Below, piece after piece: positions 55,868 to 64,000 of a DNA stretch of 64,000 nucleotides; position 1 is the first letter of the stretch; every line of letters starts with the position of its first letter. The stretch lies in the NCBI GenBank assembly GCA_024686085.1, contig JAIBDT010000002.1:54504-118503 (forward strand), in the 5' to 3' direction. The DNA is from Loktanella sp. (GTDB lineage Bacteria > Pseudomonadota > Alphaproteobacteria > Rhodobacterales > Rhodobacteraceae). Position numbers and translations under genes: made by a program. Below the pieces are notes generated by a model. It did no database searches. It saw only the letters and a program-made list of their open reading frames with translations, and was not told the origin of the DNA.

Positions 55868-57078
55868 GACCGGTAATCCGCGTTGATCGTGATGTATTGG
55901 TGGGTCAGGTCACAGGTCCACATAGTTGACGTGCCATTGCCCAACCCAAGGTCCACGTTGATCGTGATCTCGTCGCGCTTCATATAGTCTGCGCCTGCTT
56001 CCTCGGTGTAGTCGGGGGAAACCCAACCGTTTGCGGCCACAAGAATATCGCCGAACCGGATGGTGAGCAGGTCGCGGTCTGCGGCGGCCCCTGATTTACC
56101 TACGGCCATGACGATGCGACCCCAGTTCGGGTCTTCGCCAGCGATGGCGGTTTTCACCAGTGGAGAGTTTGCCGTGGCAAGTGCGACCAGCCGTGCATCT
56201 GCGTCTGTTTTCGCGCCTGTGACCGCGACGGTCACGAATTTTGTGGCCCCTTCGCCGTCCCGCACAACTTGGTGGGCGAGGTCGAGCATGACGTTGTGTA
56301 GCGCGTCTGCAAAGTCTGCATTGCCTGTGACGTCAACGCCTGACCGCCCTGTCGCCCCGATCATCAAGCTGTCGGAGGTCGAGGTATCGCTGTCCACAGT
56401 GATGCAGTTGAAAGTGTTCACGTTGTGTTGGGAGACAAGTGCCTGCAAGTCCGCTTGGGCGATTTTTGCATCGGTAAAAATATAGACCAGCATTGTTGCC
56501 ATGTCGGGGGCGATCATGCCGGACCCTTTGGCGATACCTGCGATTTTGACGGATCTGCCGTCTATCGTGATGATCTTGGTAGATCCCTTGGGGAAGGTGT
56601 CGGTGGTCATGATCGCACGCGCCGCGTCGCCCAGATAGTTGGCGTCTTGTGCGTCGCGGAGTTCGCCGATTTTGGCGACGATCTTTTCGTGTGGCAGGGG
56701 CTGGCCTATCACCCCTGTCGAAGCGGTAAAGACGCGGCTTACGTAGATGCCGCACATGTCCGACACGCCAGCACAAAGGGCCGCAACAGACCCTTCGCCG
56801 TATTTCCCTGTGAAGGCGTTCGAGTTGCCAGAGTTCACAAGGATCGCGGCCCGCCCGTTGGACGGAACGCTAAGTTTGCGCTGACAGTCCAGTACGTTGG
56901 CAGAACGCGTGGCGGATGTGGTGAACACGCCCGCGACGCTGCTGCCTTCGTCCAAGATCGCAAGCATCACATCTAGCCGGTCTTGCTTTTTGATCCCCGC
57001 CGCTGCCGCTGCAAAGGTCACACCGTCGATCACGGGCAGATCAGGAAACGAAGCTGGGGCAAGTGGGGATACAGTCAT
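55864..57078 (-). CDS. argJ: Bifunctional ornithine acetyltransferase/N-acetylglutamate synthase
   Basis: ArgJ recycles or makes the acetyl group in arginine synthesis. The 404-residue precursor cuts itself before the Thr in APDMATMLVYIFTD (~195), which is exactly conserved, and has STGVIGQPLPHEKI and the DSDTSTSDS-like segment (~240). The first base of the start codon is three bases from the ppiC stop. argG is at 24.4 kb, so two arginine genes lie apart in the window. Confidence 0.95.
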   Translation of the reverse strand: MTVSPLAPASFPDLPVIDGVTFAAAAAGIKKQDRLDVMLAILDEGSSVAGVFTTSATRSANVLDCQRKLSVPSNGRAAILVNSGNSNAFTGKYGEGSVAALCAGVSDMCGIYVSRVFTASTGVIGQPLPHEKIVAKIGELRDAQDANYLGDAARAIMTTDTFPKGSTKIITIDGRSVKIAGIAKGSGMIAPDMATMLVYIFTDAKIAQADLQALVSQHNVNTFNCITVDSDTSTSDSLMIGATGRSGVDVTGNADFADALHNVMLDLAHQVVRDGEGATKFVTVAVTGAKTDADARLVALATANSPLVKTAIAGEDPNWGRIVMAVGKSGAAADRDLLTIRFGDILVAANGWVSPDYTEEAGADYMKRDEITINVDLGLGNGTSTMWTCDLTHQYITINADYRS

Positions 57079-57081
57079 GAT

Positions 57082-57924
57082 TTAGTTGTCCAAAAGATCA
57101 ATGTTGCTGATGAGGGTCGGGTCGAACGCGCCTTCGTCAGGTGTGACGACGGTTGCGGCATCGGTCAGTTCAGTCAAGCGTGCCTGAATGGCGGCTTCTT
57201 GCACTTCGCCGAATAGCTCTTGGCGCACCTCATCCAGGGATGGCACGTCGGCGTTGCGTGTTTCTAGCAAGGTCACGATGTGCCAGCCGAACTGTGTTTT
57301 CACAGGGTCGGAAACGTCGCCCGCGTTCATGTTCTGCACGGCCTGTTCAAATTCAGGCACCATTTGACCTACGCCAAACCAACCAAGGTTGCCGCCGTTT
57401 GGCCCTGTTGGCCCAGTTGACACATCTTTGGCCACGTCGGCAAAGACTTCGCCTTCGGTGATCCGTGCTTTGGCTGCGATGGCTTCTTCTTCGGATTCAA
57501 CAAGCAGGTGTGCTGCGTTGTATTCTGTGCCGGGCTTTGCGTCTGCGTAGCGCTCGTTATAGGCCGTTTGCAGCGCGTCATCCGTGACGGCACCCGTGGT
57601 GATATCGTTAATTGCTTCGCCTGCCTTCAGGGACCGTTCTTCGTTTTGGATGGCGTAGGTGACTCGAGCAGGTGTGGCATCGAGACTGTCGGCCAAAAGT
57701 TGCTGTTGGATCAGCTGGTCAAGCACCCCGTCAAACAAAACCTCGTCTGGCAGTTGCGCATATTGTTGCGGCAATTGCGCCCGCGTGATGATCATTTGAC
57801 CCAGAGTAATTTCGGATCCGTTCACGGTTGCGATAACGGTATCTGCGGTCGCATCTTCGGCGATTGCGCTGCTGGTTGCGAGAGAAAGGGCCAAAGCCCC
57901 GATAAATGTTGCATGTTTCAGCAT
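57082..57924 (-). CDS. Periplasmic parvulin-type peptidyl-prolyl isomerase
   Basis: ATG 57924 (MLKHATFIGALALSLATSSAIA-EDA) gives a clear signal peptide and a 280-residue precursor. An N-terminal helical chaperone region (~30-130, with NGSEITLGQMI) is followed by the parvulin domain (~135-235): AAHLLVESEEEA, then GGNLGWFGVGQMVPEFEQAV and TQFGWHIVTLLE. The family helps outer-membrane or secreted proteins to fold (PpiD/SurA/PrsA-like). Divergence from secA fits a role in export. The upstream ATG at 57993 is in frame but would bury the signal peptide. Confidence 0.9.
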   Translation of the reverse strand: MLKHATFIGALALSLATSSAIAEDATADTVIATVNGSEITLGQMIITRAQLPQQYAQLPDEVLFDGVLDQLIQQQLLADSLDATPARVTYAIQNEERSLKAGEAINDITTGAVTDDALQTAYNERYADAKPGTEYNAAHLLVESEEEAIAAKARITEGEVFADVAKDVSTGPTGPNGGNLGWFGVGQMVPEFEQAVQNMNAGDVSDPVKTQFGWHIVTLLETRNADVPSLDEVRQELFGEVQEAAIQARLTELTDAATVVTPDEGAFDPTLISNIDLLDN

Positions 57925-57941
57925 TAAACGTTCCCTTGATG

Positions 57942-57961
57942 TGTTGCGATGCCTCGCAACA
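57942..57961. repeat. Perfect 8-bp inverted repeat in the ppiC leader
   Basis: TGTTGCGA (57942-57949), loop TGCC, TCGCAACA (57954-57961) is a perfect hairpin-forming repeat 18-37 bases upstream of the parvulin ATG, and it touches the candidate secA -35 box. No T-run follows in either direction. It may be an operator or an RNA structure affecting either gene. Confidence 0.45.
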
Positions 57962-57990
57962 TTGACACTGCATAACCCGCCCCTTACATC
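57962..57990 (+). promoter_or_regulatory. Candidate sigma-70 promoter of secA
   Basis: A perfect TTGACA -35 (57962-57967), a 17-base spacer and a weaker TACATC -10 (57985-57990). The predicted leader is about 110 bases. It contains TTGTAGG (58026-58032) complementary to CCTACAA (58047-58053), and GGTCG (58033-58037) complementary to CGACC (58055-58059). These two pairings are interleaved and cannot both form easily. Confidence 0.45.
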
Positions 57991-58106
57991 CAAAAGATGC
58001 CTTCGAGGGGGCTGGTCTTGGCCCTTTGTAGGGGTCGATTTGATGGCCTACAAGCGACCTCCTCTCAATTAGATGTAAGTAGCGCGTGAACACGCCGCCG
58101 GAGTGA

Positions 58107-60824
58107 ATGAACATGGGTTTAGGAACGATTGCCAGAAAACTGTTTGGCACCGCCAACGACCGTAAAGTTAAATCGGTCCGCCCATTAGTGGCACAGATCA
58201 ACGCGCTAGAGCCCGAGTTCGAGGCGCTGTCCGACGAAGGCATCAAGCAAAAGACCGAGGCCTTGGCCATGCGCGCGATGGGTGGGGAAAGCTTAGATGC
58301 TTTGCTGCCTGAAGCCTTTGCCAACTGCCGCGAAGCGGCCCGCCGTGCGCTTGGTCTGCGTGCTTTTGATACCCAGCTAAAGGGCGGCATTTTCCTGCAT
58401 CAGGGCAATATCGCTGAAATGAAAACGGGCGAGGGTAAGACGCTTGTTGCGACGTTCCCTGCGTATCTGAATGCGCTGTCCGGCAAGGGCGTGCATATTG
58501 TGACCGTCAACGACTATCTGGCCAAACGTGACGCCGAGTGGATGAGCAATGTCTTTACCGCGCTGGGCATGACCACGGGTGTTGTTTACCCGCAGCAGCC
58601 AGAAGACGAAAAGAAAGCCGCCTATCTTTGTGACGTGACCTATGCCACCAACAACGAGTTGGGTTTTGATTATCTGCGTGACAACATGAAGTCCGAGTTA
58701 TCACAGATTAACCAGCGGCCGCATAACTATGCCATTGTCGATGAGGTGGATTCCATTCTGATCGACGAGGCGCGCACGCCGCTGATTATTTCTGGTCCAG
58801 CTCAAGACCGTGCTGAAATGTACCGTCTGATTGATCGCGTTATTCCTGAGTTGCAGGAAGAGCATTACACGATTGATGAAAAAACCAAGCAGTGCACATT
58901 CACTGATGAGGGTAACGATTTCCTAGAGGACCGTTTGTCGGTAATCGGATTGTTGCCAGAGGGTCAGTCGCTTTACGATCCTGAAAGCAGCACATTGGTG
59001 CACCACCTGTCTCAGGGTCTTCGTGCCCATAAGATGTTTACCCGCGACAAAGACTATATCGTGCGTGATAACGAAGTGGTTTTGATCGACGAATTCACCG
59101 GTCGCATGATGACGGGTCGTCGTATGTCGGACGGCCTGCACCAAGCGATTGAAGCCAAAGAAGGCGCAAGCATTAAGCCAGAAAACGTCACGCTGGCCTC
59201 TGTAACGTTCCAGAACTATTTCCGTCTTTATAACAAGCTGGGCGGCATGACTGGCACCGCGCTGACCGAAGCCGAAGAATTCATGGAAATTTACGGCTTG
59301 GGTGTTGTTGAAGTGCCGACAAACCGCCCTATCGCCCGTAAGGATGAGAACGACCAAGTTTACCGCACCTCGCGCGAAAAGTTTGAAGGTGTTGTAAAGG
59401 AAGTTGCTGCCGCACATGAAAAGGGTCAGCCAATCCTTGTGGGTACGACCTCGATTGAAAAGTCGGAGGCCTTGTCGCAGATGTTGACTGGCGCGGGTAT
59501 TAAGCACAACGTCTTGAACGCCCGCCAGCATGAGCAGGAAGCGCAGATTATTGCGGACGCTGGTAAGCTGGGTGCGGTGACGATTGCGACCAACATGGCT
59601 GGTCGTGGGACCGATATTAAGTTGGGCGGCAACGTCGAATTCAAGATCATGCAGGCGATTGCGGCCAGCCCTGACGCTGATCCCGAAGTCATTCGCCAGC
59701 AGATCGAAGAAGACCATAAGGTTGATGAGAAAGCTGTGATCGACGCGGGTGGCCTGTTTGTTCTGGCGACAGAACGTCACGAGAGCCGTCGCATTGATAA
59801 CCAGTTGCGCGGTCGTTCCGGTCGTCAGGGTGACCCCGGTCGTTCGTCGTTCTTCTTGTCGCTTGACGATGACTTGATGCGTATTTTCGGGTCCGAGCGT
59901 TTGGACAAGGTTTTGTCCAGCCTTGGTATGAAAGAAGGCGAAGCGATTGTTCATCCTTGGGTCAACAAGTCGCTGGAACGCGCCCAGGCCAAGGTCGAAG
60001 GCCGTAACTTTGACATTCGCAAGCAGTTGCTCAAGTTCGACGATGTGATGAACGAGCAGCGCAAGGTGATCTTTGGCCAGCGCCGTGAAATTATGGAAGC
60101 CAAGGATCTTTCCGAGATCATTGATGACATGCGCGCCCAAGTGATCGACGATCTGGTGCATGAATACATGCCGCCGAAATCCTACGCTGACCAGTGGAAC
60201 ACCGAGGGTCTATATGCCGAAGTGATCGCGCAGCTGGGAATCGATGTCCCTGTGATGAAGTGGGCCGAAGAAGAAGGCGTTGATGACGAGGTCATTCGTG
60301 ACCGTCTGGAAGAGGAATCGCGCAATTATATGGCAGAGAAGGCCGAAGCATTTGGCGCGGACACGATGCGCAACATCGAAAAGCAGGTGTTGTTGCAGTC
60401 CATTGATGGCAAGTGGCGCGAGCATCTTTTGACGCTTGAGCACCTGCGCTCTGTCGTTGGTTTCCGTAGCTACGCCCAGCGTGATCCGTTGAACGAGTAT
60501 AAGACCGAAGGTTTCCAATTGTTCGAGCGTTTGCTGGACAGCTTGCGCACCGAAGTGACGCAAAAGTTGGGTCAAATCCGCCCAATGACCGCTGAAGAGC
60601 AGGCCCAGATGGTCGAGCAGATGAAAGCACAGCAAGCTGCTGCTGCCGCTCAGCAGGAAAAGGCTGTTGCGCGCGCAACATCTGACACTTCTGGCGTTGG
60701 TGCGACTGCGCGTGACGGCTTTGTCGAGGATGACCCATCGACTTGGGGCAGTCCTAGCCGTAACGACGCATGTCCATGTGGGTCGGGTGACAAGTTCAAG
60801 CATTGCCACGGTAAAATTGCCTAA
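58107..60824 (+). CDS. secA: Protein translocase ATPase SecA
   Basis: SecA is the motor that pushes preproteins through SecYEG. The protein has 905 residues from ATG 58107, or 903 from the ATG at 58113. The motor motifs are [11 protein letters not shown] (~108), [20 protein letters not shown] (~210) and the second RecA domain with [10 protein letters not shown]. The C-terminal [14 protein letters not shown] zinc motif, which binds SecB and ribosomes, is intact, and secB is in the same window. It is divergent from a periplasmic folding factor. Confidence 0.97.
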   Translation: MNMGLGTIARKLFGTANDRKVKSVRPLVAQINALEPEFEALSDEGIKQKTEALAMRAMGGESLDALLPEAFANCREAARRALGLRAFDTQLKGGIFLHQGNIAEMKTGEGKTLVATFPAYLNALSGKGVHIVTVNDYLAKRDAEWMSNVFTALGMTTGVVYPQQPEDEKKAAYLCDVTYATNNELGFDYLRDNMKSELSQINQRPHNYAIVDEVDSILIDEARTPLIISGPAQDRAEMYRLIDRVIPELQEEHYTIDEKTKQCTFTDEGNDFLEDRLSVIGLLPEGQSLYDPESSTLVHHLSQGLRAHKMFTRDKDYIVRDNEVVLIDEFTGRMMTGRRMSDGLHQAIEAKEGASIKPENVTLASVTFQNYFRLYNKLGGMTGTALTEAEEFMEIYGLGVVEVPTNRPIARKDENDQVYRTSREKFEGVVKEVAAAHEKGQPILVGTTSIEKSEALSQMLTGAGIKHNVLNARQHEQEAQIIADAGKLGAVTIATNMAGRGTDIKLGGNVEFKIMQAIAASPDADPEVIRQQIEEDHKVDEKAVIDAGGLFVLATERHESRRIDNQLRGRSGRQGDPGRSSFFLSLDDDLMRIFGSERLDKVLSSLGMKEGEAIVHPWVNKSLERAQAKVEGRNFDIRKQLLKFDDVMNEQRKVIFGQRREIMEAKDLSEIIDDMRAQVIDDLVHEYMPPKSYADQWNTEGLYAEVIAQLGIDVPVMKWAEEEGVDDEVIRDRLEEESRNYMAEKAEAFGADTMRNIEKQVLLQSIDGKWREHLLTLEHLRSVVGFRSYAQRDPLNEYKTEGFQLFERLLDSLRTEVTQKLGQIRPMTAEEQAQMVEQMKAQQAAAAAQQEKAVARATSDTSGVGATARDGFVEDDPSTWGSPSRNDACPCGSGDKFKHCHGKIA

Positions 60825-60856
60825 GTTCGCCACAATCCTGTCACGCTAAAACCTTG

Positions 60857-60879
60857 CGGTGGTCGTTCTGCGGCCACCG
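60857..60879 (+). repeat. Hairpin after secA without T-run
   Basis: CGGTGGTCG (60857-60865), loop TTCTG, CGGCCACCG (60871-60879; one G-T pair) forms a 9-bp stem 33 bases after the secA stop. No T-run follows, so it is either a 3'-end stabilising structure or part of a Rho-dependent end. A promoter for the next gene is not obvious. Confidence 0.5.
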
Positions 60880-60926
60880 TGAATTGACAAGTTGTCTTCA
60901 GATCCGCATCGGAGAAGGAGGCAGAC

Positions 60927-61895
60927 ATGTCCCGAAAGAAGAGTCTTATCACCGCAGTGTCCACATTTTCGGTGGCGCTAGGTATTGGTTTCGTCATGCA
61001 ATATGGCGACGCGGTTGCATCGCGTTTTCAGCCAACGCCTGAACCAAAAATCACATTGCCCGAGATGGTGATGCCGCAAGAGGCATCCATGGTCAGCAGC
61101 CTGCCGACCCCTGAAATGGTTATTGTAGACCCAGACGAGGCCGTGATCGAATTGGCCGCACTGGATGACGTCGCTGTTCCCGAATTTGATGCGCCTTCGG
61201 TCGCCGCTGATCCGGTTTGTGATGTCGCCATGTCTGCGGACGCCTTGCCGATGGCAATGGTCGCAGTTTCATTGGTGGCCCCGTGCCAGCCGAATGCTGC
61301 GGTGACGATCCACCATCAGGGTATGATGTTTTCCCAGTTGACGGACGCAGAAGGCCGCGTTGATATAATTGTCCCCGCTTTGTCCGAAGACGCATTCTTT
61401 ATCTCGGCATTTGCTGGGGGTGATGGCGCGGTTGCATCGACACCTGTTCCGGAGTTAGTGAATTTTGATCGCGCTGCGTTGCAGTGGCAAGGTGTGAACG
61501 CTGTGCAATTACACGCGCTGGAGTTTGGTGCCGACTATGGCACGGAAGGTCACGTTTGGTCGGCCGCCGCCCGCGAGTTGGATTTTGTATCTCTGCCAAA
61601 GGCCGGATTTCTGACGGTTCTGGGTGATACGCGCGTTGATAATACGCTGATGGCCGAGGTGTATACCTTCCCCACAGGGCAGTTTAACCAAGACGGCACA
61701 GTCGCCCTGTCCGTCGAAGCAGAAATCACGGCCGAGAACTGCGGGCGCGATATTGCGGCCCAAAGTATCCAGTTGAACCCTCTCCAAGAGCCAACGGCGA
61801 TCGATTTAATGATGACAATGCCTGAATGTGACGCAATTGGTGAATTTCTAGTGTTGAAAAACATGTTCAAGGACCTGACACTTGCCGCGAAATGA
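60927..61895 (+). CDS. Hypothetical secreted or membrane-anchored protein
   Basis: A 322-residue protein that I do not recognise. The N-terminus (MSRKKSLITAVSTFSVALGIGFVMQ) is a signal or anchor helix. Residues 35-85 are a Pro/Glu/Val-rich linker (PTPEPKITLPEMVMP). The rest (90-320) looks like a globular, mostly beta domain with acidic patches and conserved-looking cysteines near 92, 113, 268 and 300 (CDVAMSADA; APCQPNAAV; NCGRDIAA; MPECDAIGE). Such cysteines suggest two disulfides in the periplasm. It is coupled by a 4-base overlap to the PBP-OmpA gene, so the two probably work together in the envelope. Confidence 0.7.
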   Translation: MSRKKSLITAVSTFSVALGIGFVMQYGDAVASRFQPTPEPKITLPEMVMPQEASMVSSLPTPEMVIVDPDEAVIELAALDDVAVPEFDAPSVAADPVCDVAMSADALPMAMVAVSLVAPCQPNAAVTIHHQGMMFSQLTDAEGRVDIIVPALSEDAFFISAFAGGDGAVASTPVPELVNFDRAALQWQGVNAVQLHALEFGADYGTEGHVWSAAARELDFVSLPKAGFLTVLGDTRVDNTLMAEVYTFPTGQFNQDGTVALSVEAEITAENCGRDIAAQSIQLNPLQEPTAIDLMMTMPECDAIGEFLVLKNMFKDLTLAAK

Positions 61896-63477
61896 CGCGT
61901 AATGAATCAGGCCAGTTTGGCAGACTTCGGAAACGCGCGGCGATCTTCGCCGCGCTTTTCTTTTGTGCGACCGCTGTTGCGGCGCAAGATGTAGTTTTGC
62001 GATCTGAGGGTGGGGGTTTGAATATCTCTGGCCCCTTAATCGGGTTTGATGGCGAGAACATACAAATCGGATCGCCCAATGGTCCGCTGACGCTGCGCTA
62101 TGACCGTGTGATCTGCGAGGGGGTAGATTGTCCTGACCTTGCTACTTATGTACCAGAGCTGCGGTTGTCTGGTGCCCGCCGTATGGCCGATGTCTTAATG
62201 CCCGCCTTGGTCGAAAGTTTTGCGCGTTCACAGCAGTTGCAGGTGACACTAGATCAAATTGATGACAGTCATTTTGTGCAAACCTTGCAACGCGCCGGTG
62301 CGTTGCAGCCGGCGGGTCGGTTTTCGTTTCGTACCACAAACACCGACGAGGGCTTTGCTGATCTGATCGCCAATGAAACCGATATCGTGATGTCCGTGCG
62401 CGAGGTCCGTCGGTCCGAAGTCAGGTTGGGTGCTGAAGTTGGGTTAGGACAGCTAGACGATCCGCGGCAAAGTCGCATCGTCGGGTTGGATGCGCTAGTC
62501 CCAGTTGTGGCTGCTGCTGCATCTGTTTCAGCGATTTCCCTTGCTGATCTTGCGGCGGCTTATTCCGGTGAAATAACTGATTGGTCCAAGATTACGGGCA
62601 GTTCTGACCCGATGACGGTGCACCTTGGCCCCGTTACGAACGGACAGGCGCAGCGTTTTATTGATGAGGTTGTGCGCGGCGGGGATCGCAAATTGAGCAT
62701 AGATATTGTCCGGCACCCCGATAATGCAGCGGTGGCCGATGCGGTGGCCGGTGATTTCCGCGCTTTGGGCGTTCTGCCATTTACAGATGTCGGGAACGCG
62801 CAACCGATTGCCTTGCGTGATGCGTGTGGATTTATCTCTGCGCCGCGATTGACTGCGTTAAAAACCGAAGATTATCCGCTGACCGCGCCGATGTTTTTGT
62901 ATCTGCCTAAACGCCGTTTGCCGCCGCTTGCCCGTGATTTTTTGGCGTGGCTCCGTGGCCCAGAGGCGCAGCTTGTCGTGCGGCGCGCTGGATTTGTGGA
63001 TCAGGGCGCGGTGCCTATCCCGCTTGATGCGCAGGGTCAGAGATTTGCCAATGCGATCGCTGCGGCGGGTAACGACATGCCGCTGATTGAGTTGCAGCGT
63101 ATGGTACGTGTTTTGGCGGCCCGCGTCCGGCTTTCCACTAGTTTCCGGTTTGAGATCGGATCGACTCGTCTGGATGCGCAATCGCGGTCCAACTTGCTGG
63201 CATTGGCGCAGGCGATTCGTGACGACCGTTATAAAGATCGTCCCTTGATGCTGGTTGGTTTTAGCGATGGACGCGGCGCGGCTGATGCCAATCGAGATTT
63301 GTCGAGCGCCCGCGCTGAGGCCGTTCTGCGCGACCTAAAAGCGTTGATGGGGGGGAGCTGCCAGATGGCACCGTCGTCGAGACAGAGGCGTTTGGAGAGG
63401 CCCTGCCGATGGGCTGTGATGATACCGAGTGGGGCCGTCAGATGAACCGCCGTGTTGAATTGTGGGTGACCCAGTAG
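61892..63477 (+). CDS. PstS-like binding domain fused to an OmpA domain, with an apparent frameshift
   Basis: The N-terminus has a signal segment (FAALFFCATAVAAQ) followed by a PstS-like type 2 binding domain (about 80-370; AAYSGEITDWSKITG is the landmark) and a C-terminal OmpA/peptidoglycan-binding domain (~425-528; SFRFEIGSTRLDAQSRSNLL, then LMLVGFSDGRG). The open frame ends at 63445, but the last 30 residues after ALMGG are out of frame. Reading the frame that restores ELPDGTVVE and ends MNRRVELWVTQ gives a normal OmpA C-terminus with the stop at 63475-63477. The switch is at a run of seven Gs (63349-63355); one more G, or two fewer, would fix it. It overlaps the previous gene by 4 bases. 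Confidence 0.82.
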
Positions 63478-64000
63478 TTAAAGCAGCCCCCATTCTCGAA
63501 AGCTGGCCTCTCGGGATTTTCCGATAATGATGTGATCATGAACGGTGATTGAGAGCGCCTTTGCGGCATCATTAATCTGGCGCGTGATCTGGATGTCGCT
63601 ATCAGAGGGTGTCGGGTCACCAGAGGGATGGTTGTGCACCAGAATGATCGAGGTCGCGTTCAGTTCAAGCGCCCGTTTGATGACCTCGCGCGGATAGACA
63701 GGCACGTGATCAACGGTACCTTTGCCCTGTTCTTCGTCGGCGATGAGGACATTTTTGGTATCCAGAAAAAGAATACGGAATTGTTCAGTGTCGCGGTGGG
63801 CCATGACTGTGTGACAATAGTCGATCAACGCGTCCCAGCTGGAAATGACGGAACGCTTCATCACTTTTGCCCGCGCCATACGGTGTGCGGTTGCCTCGAC
63901 CAGTTTTAATTCAGAAATGACGTTTGGCCCGCACCCCCTAATTTTTGCTAGCGCGGCGGGTGCTGCCGATAACACGCGGTTTAGGTCACCAAAGTAGCCC
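63478..64000 (-). CDS. radC: RadC-family JAB/MPN+ protein (5' end outside window)
   Basis: The visible 174 C-terminal residues include the JAB/MPN+ metal motif [14 protein letters not shown] (His-x-His and the second Asp), with E and the preceding [10 protein letters not shown] segment in the expected order, and the last residues [12 protein letters not shown], which are characteristic. The N-terminal UvrA/RuvA-like helix-hairpin-helix part is incomplete; the frame stays open to the window edge. RadC is historically tied to DNA repair, but biochemical proof is weak. The stop codon abuts the stop of the PBP-OmpA gene. Confidence 0.93.
   Translation of the reverse strand, partial: GYFGDLNRVLSAAPAALAKIRGCGPNVISELKLVEATAHRMARAKVMKRSVISSWDALIDYCHTVMAHRDTEQFRILFLDTKNVLIADEEQGKGTVDHVPVYPREVIKRALELNATSIILVHNHPSGDPTPSDSDIQITRQINDAAKALSITVHDHIIIGKSREASFREWGLL

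Noticed and set aside
58923..60161. A 412-residue open frame on the strand opposite secA
   Set aside because: It is the antisense shadow of a strongly conserved gene with highly biased codons. The translation is His/Arg/Leu-rich with no motif and no ribosome-binding site.
1..64000. CRISPR arrays, insertion sequences, integrases, toxin-antitoxin or phage-defence genes
   Set aside because: No repeated spacer structure, transposase-like protein, terminal inverted repeats or defence-type domain was seen. The window is almost wholly conserved core genome.

Overview
The window looks like about 64 kb of a chromosome from a marine alphaproteobacterium of the Rhodobacterales (Roseobacter group). Protein style, gene order and moderate GC support this: maf-aroE-coaE-dnaQ-secB on one side and rho-mnmE-mnmG-rsmG-parA-parB on the other side of an AT-rich gap is the arrangement known around the replication origin of Caulobacter crescentus and relatives. 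I see no insertion sequence, prophage, CRISPR array, rRNA or tRNA. Genes are packed tightly. The only gene-free stretch longer than 300 bases is the putative origin (about 3151-3531).

Region 1 (1-10.9 kb), the origin domain. A leftward operon (maf, aroE, coaE, dnaQ) converges on the 3' end of secB, which is cut by the window edge. The gap upstream of maf holds several near-consensus DnaA boxes, an AT-rich stretch and two GANTC sites, and I call it oriC. Rightward come hemJ, rho, mnmE, mnmG, rsmG, parA and parB. Two perfect 16-bp parS palindromes sit inside the first codons of mnmG and rsmG, so the ParABS centromere lies in coding sequence 3-5 kb from the origin.

Region 2 (10.9-22.7 kb): hemW, rdgB and rph leftward; the heat-shock genes hrcA-grpE and a TPM/zinc-ribbon membrane protein rightward; mutS leftward; maeB and a PfkB sugar kinase rightward; periplasmic msrA leftward. 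Region 3 (22.8-35.2 kb): a class IV aminotransferase coupled to a sulfotransferase-like protein, argG, a membrane protein, a Nudix enzyme, hslO, then a rightward run of a CoA-type Nudix hydrolase, cca, a LysE exporter, a two-subunit ABC exporter and an iron-sulfur RNA methyltransferase.

Region 4 (35.3-44 kb): two L,D-transpeptidases flanking a CAP-domain lipoprotein, hemH, a BioC/NDUFAF5-like methyltransferase, comF, a glutaredoxin with an unusual active site, a nitrilase-family amidase, a MarR regulator with a GNAT acetyltransferase, ubiG and a proline iminopeptidase. Region 5 (44-49.6 kb): a complete peptide ABC importer with a fused double ATPase. Region 6 (49.6-55.1 kb): rimP-nusA-ylxR-infB, preceded by a promoter, two hairpins and an intrinsic terminator that looks like an attenuating leader. 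Region 7 (55.1-64 kb): a 40-residue small ORF, mutT, argJ and a parvulin leftward; secA, a secreted or anchored hypothetical protein and a PstS-like/OmpA fusion with an apparent frameshift rightward; radC leftward, cut by the window edge.

Most of the content is housekeeping. The observations most worth following are the origin/parS architecture, the rimP leader, the 40-residue ORF, the coupled aminotransferase/sulfotransferase pair, the G-tract frameshift in the OmpA-type gene, and an apparent change of strand composition at roughly 25-28 kb, well away from the putative origin. All sequence comparisons to families are from memory; no database search was run.
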